Below are positions 44,703 to 54,620 of a stretch of 64,000 bases of DNA, piece after piece. A program made the position numbers and the translations under genes. The stretch lies in assembly GCA_030407085.1 (NCBI GenBank), contig CM059583.1, positions 82,803,501 through 82,867,500 on the forward strand. Direction: 5' to 3'. The DNA is from Trichopria drosophilae. Its lineage: Eukaryota > Arthropoda > Insecta > Hymenoptera > Diapriidae. Position 1 is the stretch's first letter; every line of letters starts with the position of its first letter. Under the pieces are notes generated by a model. The model worked only from the letters and a program-made list of their open reading frames with translations, did no database searches and had not been told where the DNA came from.

Positions 44703-47020
44703 CTGTGCTGTTATCATAGGTATTCAGAAATTTTGTCTGTACAAAGTCTAACAATTTATTTAAGAAGGTGGTCTTTATCCTGTTAACTTTTGCCCACTTT
44801 TTGTTGTTATCTATAAAAAAAAGAATTCCGCAACTGGAGTTGGACATCAATAACTTGATTCTCAGGTAATAACGTTCCCGAAGACGTGATATTGGTGATA
44901 TTATTTATTCGCCTTTTATTATCATTATTGAGACAGTTTCAAATTATTGCACATAGTGTTTCATTTGCATTCTTCGCACCCACATTTCTCAAGAAAAATA
45001 CTTTCTCTTAAAAAAATATAAAAATCTAAGAAGTAATATTTTGTACTTTTCATTTGCATAAAGGAATAATACAAAATAATATGCTATTAAATACCGGAAA
45101 TTCATAAAATAGTTAAGTTATTTAAAATCTATTGTTTAATTTTTTGTACACCTGATTTTGATTATAAGTACCCAGACAGCAATTTGTGTCTCATTCCGCT
45201 TTCCATGTGCACTCATACGTAAGAGTAAATCTCATTTATTTTATGAGTCTCTTTGTGAATGCTATTGGGTGGTACACATGGAGAACGATTGGATATCTCA
45301 GTCGAAAATTTAGAGGTAAAAAAGGACGTGCAGAAAGACGTCTAAAGTGACGTCCCTGCGGACCTGATGTAACAATAACAATATTTTTGTTTCGCCTGCT
45401 ACTCGAGATTTCGGGCTCATTGCTCCGTATGTATGATTTAGAACAAATTTGTTTCAATTTGTGACAAAAAATGTAAATCTTGTATTTGCTTTCGATTTAA
45501 AATACGTGCTTGTAATGCAAAAGACATTCGATGCATGTATAAAAAAGAAGGCATATAAATGTACTTGTGTACGTATACAGGGTGTCAATTATGTACGGGG
45601 ACGGTCAAATATTTCGACAACTTCTAACATTAAAAAAAACACTGAAATACGTGAAACGATTTTTCAACAAATCTACTTACTGCAGAGGGTGGCGACCGCC
45701 ACCTCTTAAAGGGACCAGGGGGCGCGAGGGGGATCGAACATCTTAAATGGCAACATAGGGCGAGTGGGGGCTCATTTAAAAGGTGATTCCGAGACGAATC
45801 TAAAGCACTATTCATAGTGGGCGCTGCGTACACAAGGACATTTTTAGGCCTTCATTTTTATACATGCATGGAATGTCTTGCATTACAAGCACATATTTTA
45901 AATCGAAAATAAATACAAGATTTACATTTTTTGTCAGAAATTGAAACAAATTTTTTTGAAAAAAAAAAATTGTTATTGTTACATCAGGTCCGATGAAGTG
46001 GAATTAAATTTATTTATGTAAAAAAAGGACGTCCATATTATTATTATTGTACAGTTCTATTCATAACATTATTCATCGCAGTGTTTACTTTCAGAGCAGT
46101 CATAATCAAAAGCAGAATTATTGCACACGTTTTTATATCATTTGTGTCATTTAAAAAAAAAACGTGTATACTTAGGTAATCTCAGGTTACCAGTTTTTGT
46201 TAAAAAAGTAAACTAAATACATAAATACACTAAATAAATATAAATTAGTAATGATAAATAATTTAAATGAAGCAAGTAACATGAAAAAGGACGTCCTTTT
46301 GGACGTCTAAGTTTTCGACTGGGATATCCAATCGCTCCCCATGTGCACCACACAATAGCACTCACAAAGAGACTCATAAATGAGATTTATTCTCACGTAT
46401 GAGTGCACATGGAAAGCGAAATGAGACACACATTGCTATATGGGTACTTATAATCAAAATCAGTTATACACAAAATTAGGTGATAAATTTTAAATAATTT
46501 TGCAATTTTATGAGTTTCCTGTATTTAATTGCTATTATTTTGTATTATCCCTTTATGCAAATGAAAAGTACAAAGAATTACTTCTTGGATTTTTGAAATC
46601 TTTCCTGTATTTAATAGCATATTATTTTGTATTATCCCTTTATGAAAATGAAAAGTACAAAGTATTCCTTCTTAGATTTTGATATCTTTTTTTAAGAGAA
46701 AGTATTTTTCTTGAGAAATGTGGGTACGGAGATTTCAAATGAAACATTATGTGCAATAATTTGGTACTGCCCCAATAATGATAATGAAGGTCCAATAAAT
46801 ACTATCATTAATTATTATATAACGTCTTCGGAAACGTTATGTTATCGAACCTGACCGTCAAGTTATCGATGTCGAACTCCATTTGCGTAAAACTTTTTTT
46901 ACGCATAACAACAAACAGTGGGCAAAAGATAACAGGATGAAGACCACTTTCTTAAGTAAATTTGTAGACTTTGTACAGAAAGAATGTCTGAATACCTGTG
47001 ATAATAGCACAGACGAGAGT
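44703..47020. mobile_element. 2.3-kb imperfect palindrome (nested long-TIR element)
   Basis: Outer arms 44703-45296 and 46325-47020 are inverted copies: CATAGGTATTCAGAAAT near 44716 against its inverse near 46991, and TAAGTACCCAGACAGCAA near 45165 against TTGCTATATGGGTACTTA near 46432. Inside them is a second inverted pair, 45297-45560 and 45845-46324, whose ends read CAGTCGAAAATTTAGA and, inverted, CAGTCGAAAACTTAGACGTC. The centre, 45575-45830, is a different GC-richer repeat. No transposase. Read as one palindromic element carrying another, or a long-armed Foldback. Confidence 0.65.
46516..46690. repeat. Two-copy tandem duplication of about 88 bp
   Basis: CCTGTATTTAAT, TATTATTTTGTATTATCCC and GAAAAGTACAAAG recur in order in both halves. 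Present only in the right arm of the palindrome; the left arm has one copy (45027-45110). Confidence 0.8.
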
Positions 47021-47076
47021 CGCTGATGTTCCGAAAATGATGAATCTACATCAAATATTTCAGACATTTGTAAAGG

Positions 47077-47461
47077 GAGATGTCCACCCATAATTTTGAG
47101 GAAGAGTGTTATCAAACAAAACGAAGACGGGTTAACGAAATTGCTTCAAATTGCAGTAAAGAAGAATTATTGATGGCTCGTGAAATTAAAAATATGCCGA
47201 TAATGTTCAGGAAGCCGTTGATTATAATTATGATGTCGACGTAGATGACGGCTATGGTGATGGCGATTGTGATGGCGACGGGGATGGCGGTAGGGATGGC
47301 AATGGGAATGGCGATAGGGATGGCGATGGGAAAGGCAATGACGATGGCGATTATGGTTATCGCGATGATGATGATGATGGTAATGTTCATGATGATGATG
47401 ATGATCATGATGATCAAAGTGCTAATGGTAATGATAATTATAATGACCAAACAGTATATTA
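47077..47461 (+). pseudogene. Hypothetical Asp-rich coding remnant
   Basis: ATG at 47077 opens MSTHNFEEECYQTKRRRVNE and EELLMAREIKN, good coding text too short for most ORF lists. After a shift near 47190 the other frame continues ADNVQEAVDYNYDVDVDDGY into a long Asp/Gly tract and stops at 47459-47461. The tract is a degenerate GATGGC/GATGAT microsatellite (47240-47410). No family recognised. Could be an N-terminal exon of a transposon gene beside the palindrome. Confidence 0.3.
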
Positions 47462-48060
47462 GCTATGTACTAAGTTATTGGCTATGTACATGGACTTTAA
47501 GCTTACCAAACGAAAATGTGATAAATTCAAATACCACAATAAACAAATTCATGGCGATAAAATCTACCCTTCTTACCCTAAGCTCATGGCTTTCAAACTA
47601 GTTGTTACCCAGAAAATGTGGAAGTAACGCAATATAGTGGAAAAGTTTATATAATGCGTTACTGCACCACTCAAAGGAAAAGGTAGTGAGATATTTAAGT
47701 AAGGCCAGTTTTTACTTCGAATGTACGATGTTTGATGGCAAAGTGTTTTGTCTCCTGACAGGAGACAGTATATCTTCGAGTTGCACCTTTTATTAAAGCA
47801 CCTACTTACTCTTTCACCTGATACATAATCCCACAAGTTCGGATTGTCAAAACTGCATGCGTGGATTCGTTGTTTGGAATATCTAATCCTCATTGCTTAT
47901 AACATGATAACAAAGCTAGTGCCGCAAGATCTGACGAGCAAGAAGAATCAAGAGCTGCACGAAAAAAATATCATTCATACATTTACCGTAAAACTTTCCA
48001 AATGTACGATCAAAATAGACGGATGTAAAATTTTACACTCCTAAATTTACAATGAAAAAT
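47462..48060. other. Unassigned DNA
   Basis: A GTCTCCTGACAGGAGAC perfect hairpin lies near 47750-47766. No recognised genes. Confidence 0.4.
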
Positions 48061-48440
48061 TGTGGTTCCTATTTGAAAAAATGGACTTGACTTTCATTAG
48101 ACCTTCAAGGTCACGGTCAAGGTCAAATCCAAGGTTTCTACTGAATGACAAGGTCAAAACTCATCTATTTAACATCTTTTCGTAAAATACCCTAGTTAAA
48201 AGTCATTTACCTTGATCTTGATAAGACAACCAAGGTCATGGTCATTATACGGATATAGAATTTTCCGCTCTTTCTGAATCTAAGATGAAAAATTGGTGTT
48301 CCTATGTAAAAAATCCACTTGACATTCACATGATCTTCTTTGTCGTGGTCAAGTTCAAATTTAAAGTCACCACTGAAAAGCCAGAGAATTTTCCTAAAAC
48401 TCTTGTATGTATAATTTTTTGGTAAAATGCCCTCATCAGA
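48060..48440. repeat. Tandem repeat of about 230 bp rich in AGGTCA
   Basis: Two diverged units start near 48058 and 48290 (TGGTTCCTAT / TGGTGTTCCTATG; GGACTTGACTTTCAT / CCACTTGACATTCAC). The first unit has three AAGGTCA words within 65 bp (48106-48160), two of them in TCAAGGTCA context, and another at 48230. Confidence 0.65.
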
Positions 48441-48933
48441 AGTTATTACGAGATTTCCATATTTCTGCCTTACCATATATATTATCTCTGGACTAAGCAA
48501 TTTTCCAGTGGTCACTAGTTACGTTTCAGTGTATACAGACACGTTTCTTCTATTGCTGCAGCCGATTATGTGCATAAACGTTCAAAGCTTAATTAATTCT
48601 CCTTCTTCATTTCGTTCGATTATGAGACTTGACTACCGGAATCCGGCACTTTCTACCCACTTTCCTTTGGTGTTCGGATACTTAGTATTTTCGTCGTTTT
48701 ATTTTTAGTTTCTAACTCTGGATGGATCTACCATTTTATGGGGACTTCGGCCCTCGTTTGCAACAATGCTGGTGTAGAGCCTTATGAAATCATTTCTACA
48801 CTTGCAAGACGTAGTTTTTCTAAAATTATATAAGTCATTGTCCTCTTCTTTATCATTTTTTTTTATGCTATCTCCAAAATTCAAATTACTACTTTTTATT
48901 GCTGATTCTTATTTATTAAACGAAAATACATAG

Positions 48934-49170
48934 TGTAACGGTGTGTTTTGTTATGAGGCACCACTGAGAGGTGGCGGTATTTTAGAGGAATATAAAGAAA
49001 AATAAGGGGTAGGGAAGGAATCTTTCAACTGTTTTGTTGATATTTATTATGCTTGTTTACAAACCTGCATGATACTGTATAAATATCAGACAATAATAAT
49101 TATTGATATAAAATTAATTACGCATGCCATAAAATTGTCTGTGCTCCGCCAACCATAAAAAATCGTTACA
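48934..49170 (+). repeat. 5' LTR (237 bp)
   Basis: TGTAACGG...CGTTACA. Lacks the 215-bp hammerhead segment of the 3' LTR; the junction is AAATATCAG|ACAATAATAA near 49093-49100. Confidence 0.88.
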
Positions 49171-49171
49171 A

Positions 49172-49184
49172 TGGCGCCCGACCG
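49172..49184 (+). promoter_or_regulatory. Primer binding site
   Basis: TGGCGCCCGACCG one base after the 5' LTR, beginning with the TGG that pairs to a tRNA CCA end. The tRNA was not identified. Confidence 0.7.
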
Positions 49185-49680
49185 TAGGACATGTGAAATT
49201 GCTTAAATTTCATTAGACTCCTGTAAAATAAAATAAATATCGGTTTTTATATATCGTCAAAGAGTAAATTATTACGTGTAGTTGCATGAATTGACACTTT
49301 TTATATTTGGTTCAATTACAGGTAGTTCAAAATATTTCTCTCTAAATATCTTAAGAATTTAATTATATTAAAAAATATATTAAAATTAAATATATTAAAA
49401 AAAAAGGAAAGAATTGGAAAAAAGGATAGAACTAATTTTAGTTCTTTACAGAAAATTATGAATAAAGAGGCAGTTCATTGATCTTTTATTTTAGGAGTAA
49501 TCCTTAAATAGGGGCGTACATAATTTAATTGATTCAGAAAATAAAAAAGGAAACGGGATTTTGTGTATATACTGAAGTTATAAATTGCATATAAGTAGCT
49601 TGAAATTTGCATTCTTATTATTTATGTATATATTTCGAACATCTACGTAACTTGAATCTACTAATTCTGGAGGTACAGAA

Positions 49681-49752
49681 GGCAATGTAGCTCAGAAGTG
49701 CAGTCGAACTTGCGTCGAAAAGACCCGGGCTCGTACCCCGGCATAATGCCGA
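49681..49752 (+). ncRNA. tRNA-like unit 1
   Basis: GGCAATG, then a box A-like TGTAGCTCAG, an anticodon-arm-like CGAACTTGCGTCG, and a T arm CCGGGCTCGTACCCCGG (5-bp stem, 7-nt loop). The acceptor side is followed by AATGCC, partly complementary to GGCAA. The D stem is imperfect. Likely a tRNA-derived pseudo-gene or RNA structure of the retroelement, not a working tRNA. Confidence 0.4.
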
Positions 49753-49970
49753 ATTACCTTTTGTCGTGCTATTTTCATTAAGTTGTTTTAAATTGCCAGT
49801 ATCCGAAATAATTTATATTTGCAAATAAAAATAAATATGTAGAAATAGCATAAACAGCATGAAAATTGCATATTTAATCATTTATGTATTTAATTAAAAA
49901 TTTAAATCACCGTCAATGTAATGTGAGGAGGATTGAAGGTTGATCATTCTCGAGGTACAGGAGGTAACGT

Positions 49971-50042
49971 AGCTCAGAGTAGAGCAGTCGACCTTGCGTC
50001 GGAAGGACCCGGACTCGTACCCCGGCGTATAGCCAAGTTGCC
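49971..50042 (+). ncRNA. tRNA-like unit 2
   Basis: About 290 bp downstream copy: GTAGCTCAGAGTAGAGC has a good D arm (GCTC/GAGC), then CGACCTTGCGTCG (4-bp stem), and T arm CCCGGACTCGTACCCCGGC with one mismatch possible. Box B (GGACTCGTACCCC) deviates from GGTTCGANTCC. Same caveats as unit 1. Confidence 0.4.
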
Positions 50043-50133
50043 TCAGAGTATTTGATTTTCTTCAGACTTCTTTTATTTTTACTATTTCTTGTGATTGAGA
50101 AGTAATAATTTATAATAAGTAATTACAACATGT

Positions 50134-50332
50134 GCAATTGAAATGATATATACTGCTGCGTAAAAAAAATGTGTACATGTTCAATTTTTTTGGTTGAAAT
50201 GATATATACCAAACACATTGTTACAAACGCAGTTGAAATGATATACACTGCGAAGAATTGAAAAACAAACGCATACATTTGTTTGAAATACCGATGTGGT
50301 TGATGCAAAGACGGTTGAAATGATACATACCG
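50134..50332 (+). ncRNA. Array of four hairpins with one conserved 13-nt loop
   Basis: Loops TGAAATGATAYAY at 50139-50151, 50195-50207, 50234-50246 and 50316-50328. Stems differ: GCAAT/ACTGC (one mismatch), TTTGGT/ACCAAA, CGCAGT/ACTGCG and CGGT/ACCG. Constant loop with compensating stems indicates selection or copying of an RNA structure, perhaps a protein-binding or packaging signal. A weaker fifth site may lie at 50277-50296. Confidence 0.75.
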
Positions 50333-50461
50333 ACAAAGATACATTATTCTGATAATATATTATATTTGATATTACTGGATTTCATGAACAAAAATAGTAA
50401 AAGATACTGAGAATGCGCGGTTGTTTCTTCTCAATGTTGACAGTTGTCATCATTGATAAGA

Positions 50462-50473
50462 AAAGTGGGGTAA
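50462..50473 (+). promoter_or_regulatory. Polypurine tract
   Basis: AAAGTGGGGTAA directly before TGTAACGG of the 3' LTR, in the position of the plus-strand primer. Confidence 0.6.
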
Positions 50474-50928
50474 TGTAACGGTGTGTTTTGTTATGAGGCA
50501 CCATGCTGAAAGGTGGCGGTCTTTTAGAGGAATATAAAGAAAAATAAGGGGTAGTGAAGGAATCTTTCAATTGTTTTGTTTATATTTATTATGCGTGTTT
50601 ACAAACCTGCATGACCCTATATAAATATCAACGCGGTTGATCAATATCAGTTAATTTTTGTCCCGAAGAAGATCACTAAGGATCGGTGGCGGTTCCGGGT
50701 TTGCGCGTCGCGGTATGGATGAGTGAGTAGTATCCTTTATTTTGTTATATTTATTTACGATTAGTTTCGTATCTTGGGCAGGCTCTGCTCATATAACCCA
50801 ACTGACGAGTCCGTGGGCAGACCCGGGACAAAACACCGATCCATATACAATAATAATTATTTATATAAAATTAATTACGCATGCAATAAAATTGTCTGTG
50901 CTCCGTCAACCATAAAAAAATCGTTACA
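50474..50928 (+). repeat. 3' LTR (455 bp) with extra hammerhead segment
   Basis: Same ends as the 5' LTR. About 215 bp (roughly 50632-50846) is not in the 5' LTR and holds the hammerhead-like motif. Since both LTRs are identical at integration, either the 5' copy lost this part or the 3' copy gained it. Confidence 0.85.
50680..50842 (+). ncRNA. Type III hammerhead-like ribozyme, degenerate
   Basis: Core CTGACGA at 50802-50808. Helix I: TTGGG (50774-50778) with CCCAA (50797-50801). Helix II: GTCC with GGAC (50809-50812, 50826-50829), extended by GGG/CCC around a CAGA loop. Predicted cleavage site AUC (50771-50773). The following block is AAAA (50830-50833) instead of GAAA, a change of invariant G12 that should abolish cleavage. 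The helix III 3' strand CACCGATCC (50834-50842) has a perfect partner GGATCGGTG only at 50680-50688, as if about 83 nt had been inserted beside the cleavage site. Core and first helix II pairs equal those at 32348-32376. Confidence 0.7.
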
Positions 50929-50932
50929 ATAG

Positions 50933-52448
50933 AAATAGTGTATCTTGATCCGAAACAAGTAATATTCTTATTTTTCGTTACTTTTTTGCCCTTTTTCGGA
51001 TATTAACTCCGAAATTCTAGGTGCAAGGCTTACCTTTTATTGCAGACTCACGTTCAGCGGACGAAAGTACATAGAAATAGTATGATCTCAATTTGTTAAA
51101 AGTTATGTACTTGACCTTTCACGCCTTTTGCAGCATAAAAAGCAATTTGTTACATTTTTTTTACATTTTCTCGACAACGAACGAGGAAAGCACAATTTTT
51201 TATTATAGATTCGAGTTCAGAGGGTCAAAATACATTGCACCTAAGTGGTCTAGTCCTCAAAATAACTCACTTTTTGTGGGTCTGTGTTATTGAATCTAAG
51301 CCGCTTGATACACTTGTTGACAGGACAACATTTAATGACATTACAGATGCGTAGTAAGTGATTATCAAGTAAACCCCATGTTTATGTCCGGGACTTAGTT
51401 TTATTAAGAGACGCAAATTTAGTTTTCGTGAAATGGAGTACAAGATGTATTATATTTGTATATTGCGATCTGGATCGGCGTGCACTGTGTAGTTCAAATA
51501 CGAACTGCAACCAAGAGAATTTCGTCATGGACTTCATAGACGGTAAATTAACCATTAACTGCCTAACATTTGTTATAGAAAACTTTTAGTTTTTACCTAT
51601 TGCATAAATTTAATTCTTAGATAATAATGGTATGAATTGTTGCGCTCGAGATGTTCACGCAAGGTGGCCGGTACATTCAGAATTGACCATTCCATTTTTG
51701 TTTTGTTTCTTATAAATATAAGGTACTATTCATTTTTGAATTGTGCTCTATCTTTTGGAATAAATCTTAACTATATTTTGGCCATCTATGCTTAGAAGGG
51801 CTTGCGTCAATTCAGTTCCACAAATACGAACAAATAAATTGAATTTCGATCCGTGGCAACTGTAATTGAGAATGCCTAACGTGCCTCGTATTTCCCTTAT
51901 TTTCATACTCAGTTCAATTTGGATTGCAATTACAAAAAAAATACCAAATTTGTAATTGGAGATAAAATAGATAGGGCAGAATATATGAATGTACCTTGAG
52001 CGTGAAGAAACCCGTCCATTCCATTGTAAATCTACATTTTGACAACGATAAAAATCGAATGATAATATTTAGTTATAATAAAAAAATTCCCGATTATTGC
52101 TGCGGTGTATGTCCAGTGTCAAGCTTATAAAGAGATTTATGTTCGTACCTACGGTACATAATTCTCGGAAAAAGGAAGTTTTTTTTTTGTAAACCCTTTT
52201 TTGTAAAAACCAGTAACGACTGTTTAAAGGTTTTTAAAGTATAAACATTACTCAACTAATAGATTTGTAACAAACTAAATTTGCTGTTCAAACAAAAATT
52301 GGTAAAATGTTCGGTAACATTTTTATTACGTTAAAACGGGGATTTTTTAACAAATAAAATTTTTAAACTGTTCTTGCGACTTGGTTGCCAGTTTGAAAAT
52401 TAGCTACTTCGCTTCTGCTCCGCGAGAGTCAGCACGTCTTGGGAAAAC
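50933..52448. other. AT-rich non-coding DNA
   Basis: No genes. Short diverged repeats ending GAAAGTACATAG / GAAAATACATAG (51063-51075, 48921-48933) suggest that an older tandem repeat was the target of the LTR element. Confidence 0.4.
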
Positions 52449-53085
52449 TTGACTACCCATGCAGAAAACAGCCCCGCCTACCAGCTACAAGGGCTGCAGG
52501 CCGGTCCACCGTGCCAAAGTCCACCGGTTGAGACCTCAATCCACACCTCCGGTTTCTTCACTTCAGTCCATTCAACGCTCTACAAGGTCACCGCGTGCAC
52601 AAGACTATTCAATGTCCAAAACTATTGGAATATCCATGGGGCACATAATTTTACCATGGCTACCAAGAATAAGCTAAATGGGATCAGCAATTTTTCCGAG
52701 ACTAGGTGTATTGACTCCACTTCTCTACCTCGAATTCCAGGAACCAGCATTTTCGCAGTTTCAGCCTCACGTGATGGCTCCAGAGGAAGATTTAGCGGCG
52801 GTTTGTGTTCGTATGTTCCAGGATCGGGCTCGCCCATCATGATTGAATCCTCCTCCCACTGGCTTTTTACATTAGTTTCAACCTCTCCGATATCGTTATT
52901 TCAAGGTTCTTTTTAATTTCCGCCATCGTGCGACCTTTCTGTCCTGTTGTTTTCCCTCCAATCTGTTCTAGACTCTCTTTTCCAAAAGTTTCCGGACTCT
53001 ATATTTATATTGGGAGGAGACTTCAATTTTTGGATGGGTGACCGTGACCTTGAGCGGGACTTTCCTACTTCATGGAGAAAAATTG
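52449..53085 (+). pseudogene. L2-like LINE ORF2, endonuclease part 1
   Basis: Start of the APE-type endonuclease that nicks target DNA. After a Pro/Ser-rich lead, blocks near 52690-52720 (ISNFSETRCID), 52790-52815 (GRFSGGLCSYVPG), 52848-52880 (SSHWLF) and, in a shifted frame, 52970-53042 (VLDSLFQKFPDSIFILGGDF then NFWMGD) follow the standard order, with GGDFN carrying active-site residues. Stops and frameshifts present. It is cut near 53085 by a palindromic insertion and resumes at about 53710. Confidence 0.7.
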
Positions 53086-53094
53086 TCTCGTTAT

Positions 53095-53670
53095 AACTCT
53101 GTGCAGCACATGGTTCGAGTCGGTGGTACTTGATTTGCCCGAGGGATGGGGCGGCACAACACCGGAGAAAGCTTTACAGAAAGTGTCGCAACTTTGTAAG
53201 AACACCTGTCACATGAACATCCGTGCAGCGGTAGTGGGGAATAGGTGGTTCTTGATTTGTCCACGGAATGGCGTGCGATGCGCCGGTAAACCGTTTACAA
53301 CGTGTGTTGAAACTCTGGGTTATATATATGCACACTCGTTTGCTTGGGGGCTGCACGGCAAAAGTCTGTGCACTGACTGCATGCATTCTGCAGACCCAGC
53401 AGCGAAAAAGTTTACACATGTATATGCCGAGAGTTTCGACTCGCGCTGTAAAACTTCTTTCGACGCTTCGCACGCCATTACGCGGGGAAGTAGGATACCA
53501 CCGATTCAGCATATCGATGCACGAAATTCCATGGGGGCACTAGTGATCGCAGATTTTCGACTCTCTCTATAAACTTTTCGTGAATGCTCCTACGCGCTAT
53601 TCCACGTTCAACTCAAGTAGCACCGATTCGCCAGCGCTGCCCAGTGTAACACCGAGGCAATTTTTCTCCG
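53095..53670. mobile_element. Palindromic MITE inside the LINE endonuclease
   Basis: GC-rich palindrome with centre near 53378. The left half 53110-53375 is the inverse of 53380-53655. Each half consists of two related units of about 130 bp, so four versions of one unit (sharing TCGGTGGTACTTGATTTG-like and ATGGCGTGCGATGCG-like text) are present in +,+,-,- order. Both strands therefore give similar conceptual proteins, which is an artefact. No TSD identified. Confidence 0.7.
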
Positions 53671-53709
53671 TGTTTCCTCATCTATTAGGGCACGAGCACT
53701 AGCAATTCA

Positions 53710-54620
53710 ATGTAGATGGAAAATCTTGCGATAACAGATGTAATGTTCATGGTAAATGTTTATACGATTTTATGTTCGACAATAATTTAATTCTTTTGAA
53801 CGGCCGTTCGATCGGAGACACACCAGAACAATTTACTTATTTTGATATCAAGGGTCATAGCATAGCAGATATGGTCTGAGTCTCCGCTAACCATTTACAA
53901 TTTATTAACGATTTTTTTGTAGGCTTTGACGGCTGAGACTCAGACCACCTTCCTGTTACTGTTGTACTGGCCTTATCATTGTCCAATTCATCGGGGTCCA
54001 TCAACTCCCGCTCTATATCGGGAGTTAGGCGCAAAGTGGCTTGGACGCCGGAAGGCGCGTCGGGTTTTGCAAATTGTTTGCGGGAATTAAATCCCTTTGA
54101 GTTATACGTGGACCAGGCTACGCAGAACCCGTCTTTTACAGCGTTCTGTATCGGTCTCTCAAATATCCTGGAGAAAGAGGGATTAGTTAAACTGACAAGT
54201 ATCTACGGAAATAAGTCGTGTTCCATGAGTCTTGGACCTCGGTGGTACGACGCAACCTGCAAGGATGCTCGTAAGCATATGAAAAGAGCCCTACATCTTT
54301 TGCGTCAAAAAAATTACGCTTGTCCTGAAGAATTAGCTTATCTTCCAGCCAAAAAGAATTTCAAAGCAGTAACTTCCAGGGCAAAAACAGTGTACATATC
54401 GAAGATAGCCGACTCTTTTGCCGAGGTGAGGGATGCCAAGAGTTTTTGGTCTACTGTTCGTAGATACAGGCGGGCTCCATTGAGCAATACGTCTGTTTCC
54501 CCCGAGATGTGGAGTGGGCACTTGGCGCTCCTCTACTCGCCGAGGCATCTTTCTTCGTTTAAATTCTACGGGACCTTTGACTACGACCTTGATAAGCCAG
54601 TCACCTCGCAGGAGCTGTGA
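53710..54620 (+). pseudogene. L2-like LINE ORF2, endonuclease part 2 and linker
   Basis: Resumes with FMFDNNLILLNGRSIGDTPE near 53772, then YFDIKGHSIADMV near 53840 and DSDHLPVTVVLALS near 53937, the SDH motif of APE endonucleases. An open frame 53979-54620 covers the linker to the RT (GVRRKVAWTPEGASGFANCL onward), ending at TGA 54618-54620. The long undisturbed linker suggests a moderately young copy. Confidence 0.75.

Larger units (their letters stand above)
48934..50928 (+). mobile_element. Non-coding LTR retroelement with hammerhead-like LTR, retrozyme-like
   Basis: Direct terminal repeats begin TGTAACGGTGTG and end ATCGTTACA, with 4-bp TSD ATAG at 48930-48933 and 50929-50932. A primer binding site follows the 5' LTR (TGGCGCCCGACCG, 49172-49184) and a purine-rich tract (AAAAGTGGGG) precedes the 3' LTR. 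The 1.3-kb interior has no ORF but holds two tRNA-like units and four conserved-loop hairpins. The 3' LTR contains a type III hammerhead-like sequence. Size, PBS, PPT, TSD length and hammerhead in an LTR match the plan of plant retrozymes. It would depend on an autonomous Gypsy element for RT and integrase. Confidence 0.8.

Noticed and set aside
47112..47601. Met/Ala/Gly and Ile/Ala/Thr-rich ORFs on both strands
   Set aside because: Translations of the GATGGC-type microsatellite in unlikely frames.
49681..50042. Functional tRNA genes
   Set aside because: Acceptor and D stems are imperfect in unit 1, box B deviates in both, and no clear anticodon stem of 5 bp forms; listed only as tRNA-like.
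53072..53572. Two long overlapping ORFs on opposite strands (166 and 112 aa) with similar proteins
   Set aside because: The region is a palindrome, so both strands read alike; the proteins are an artefact and match no family.
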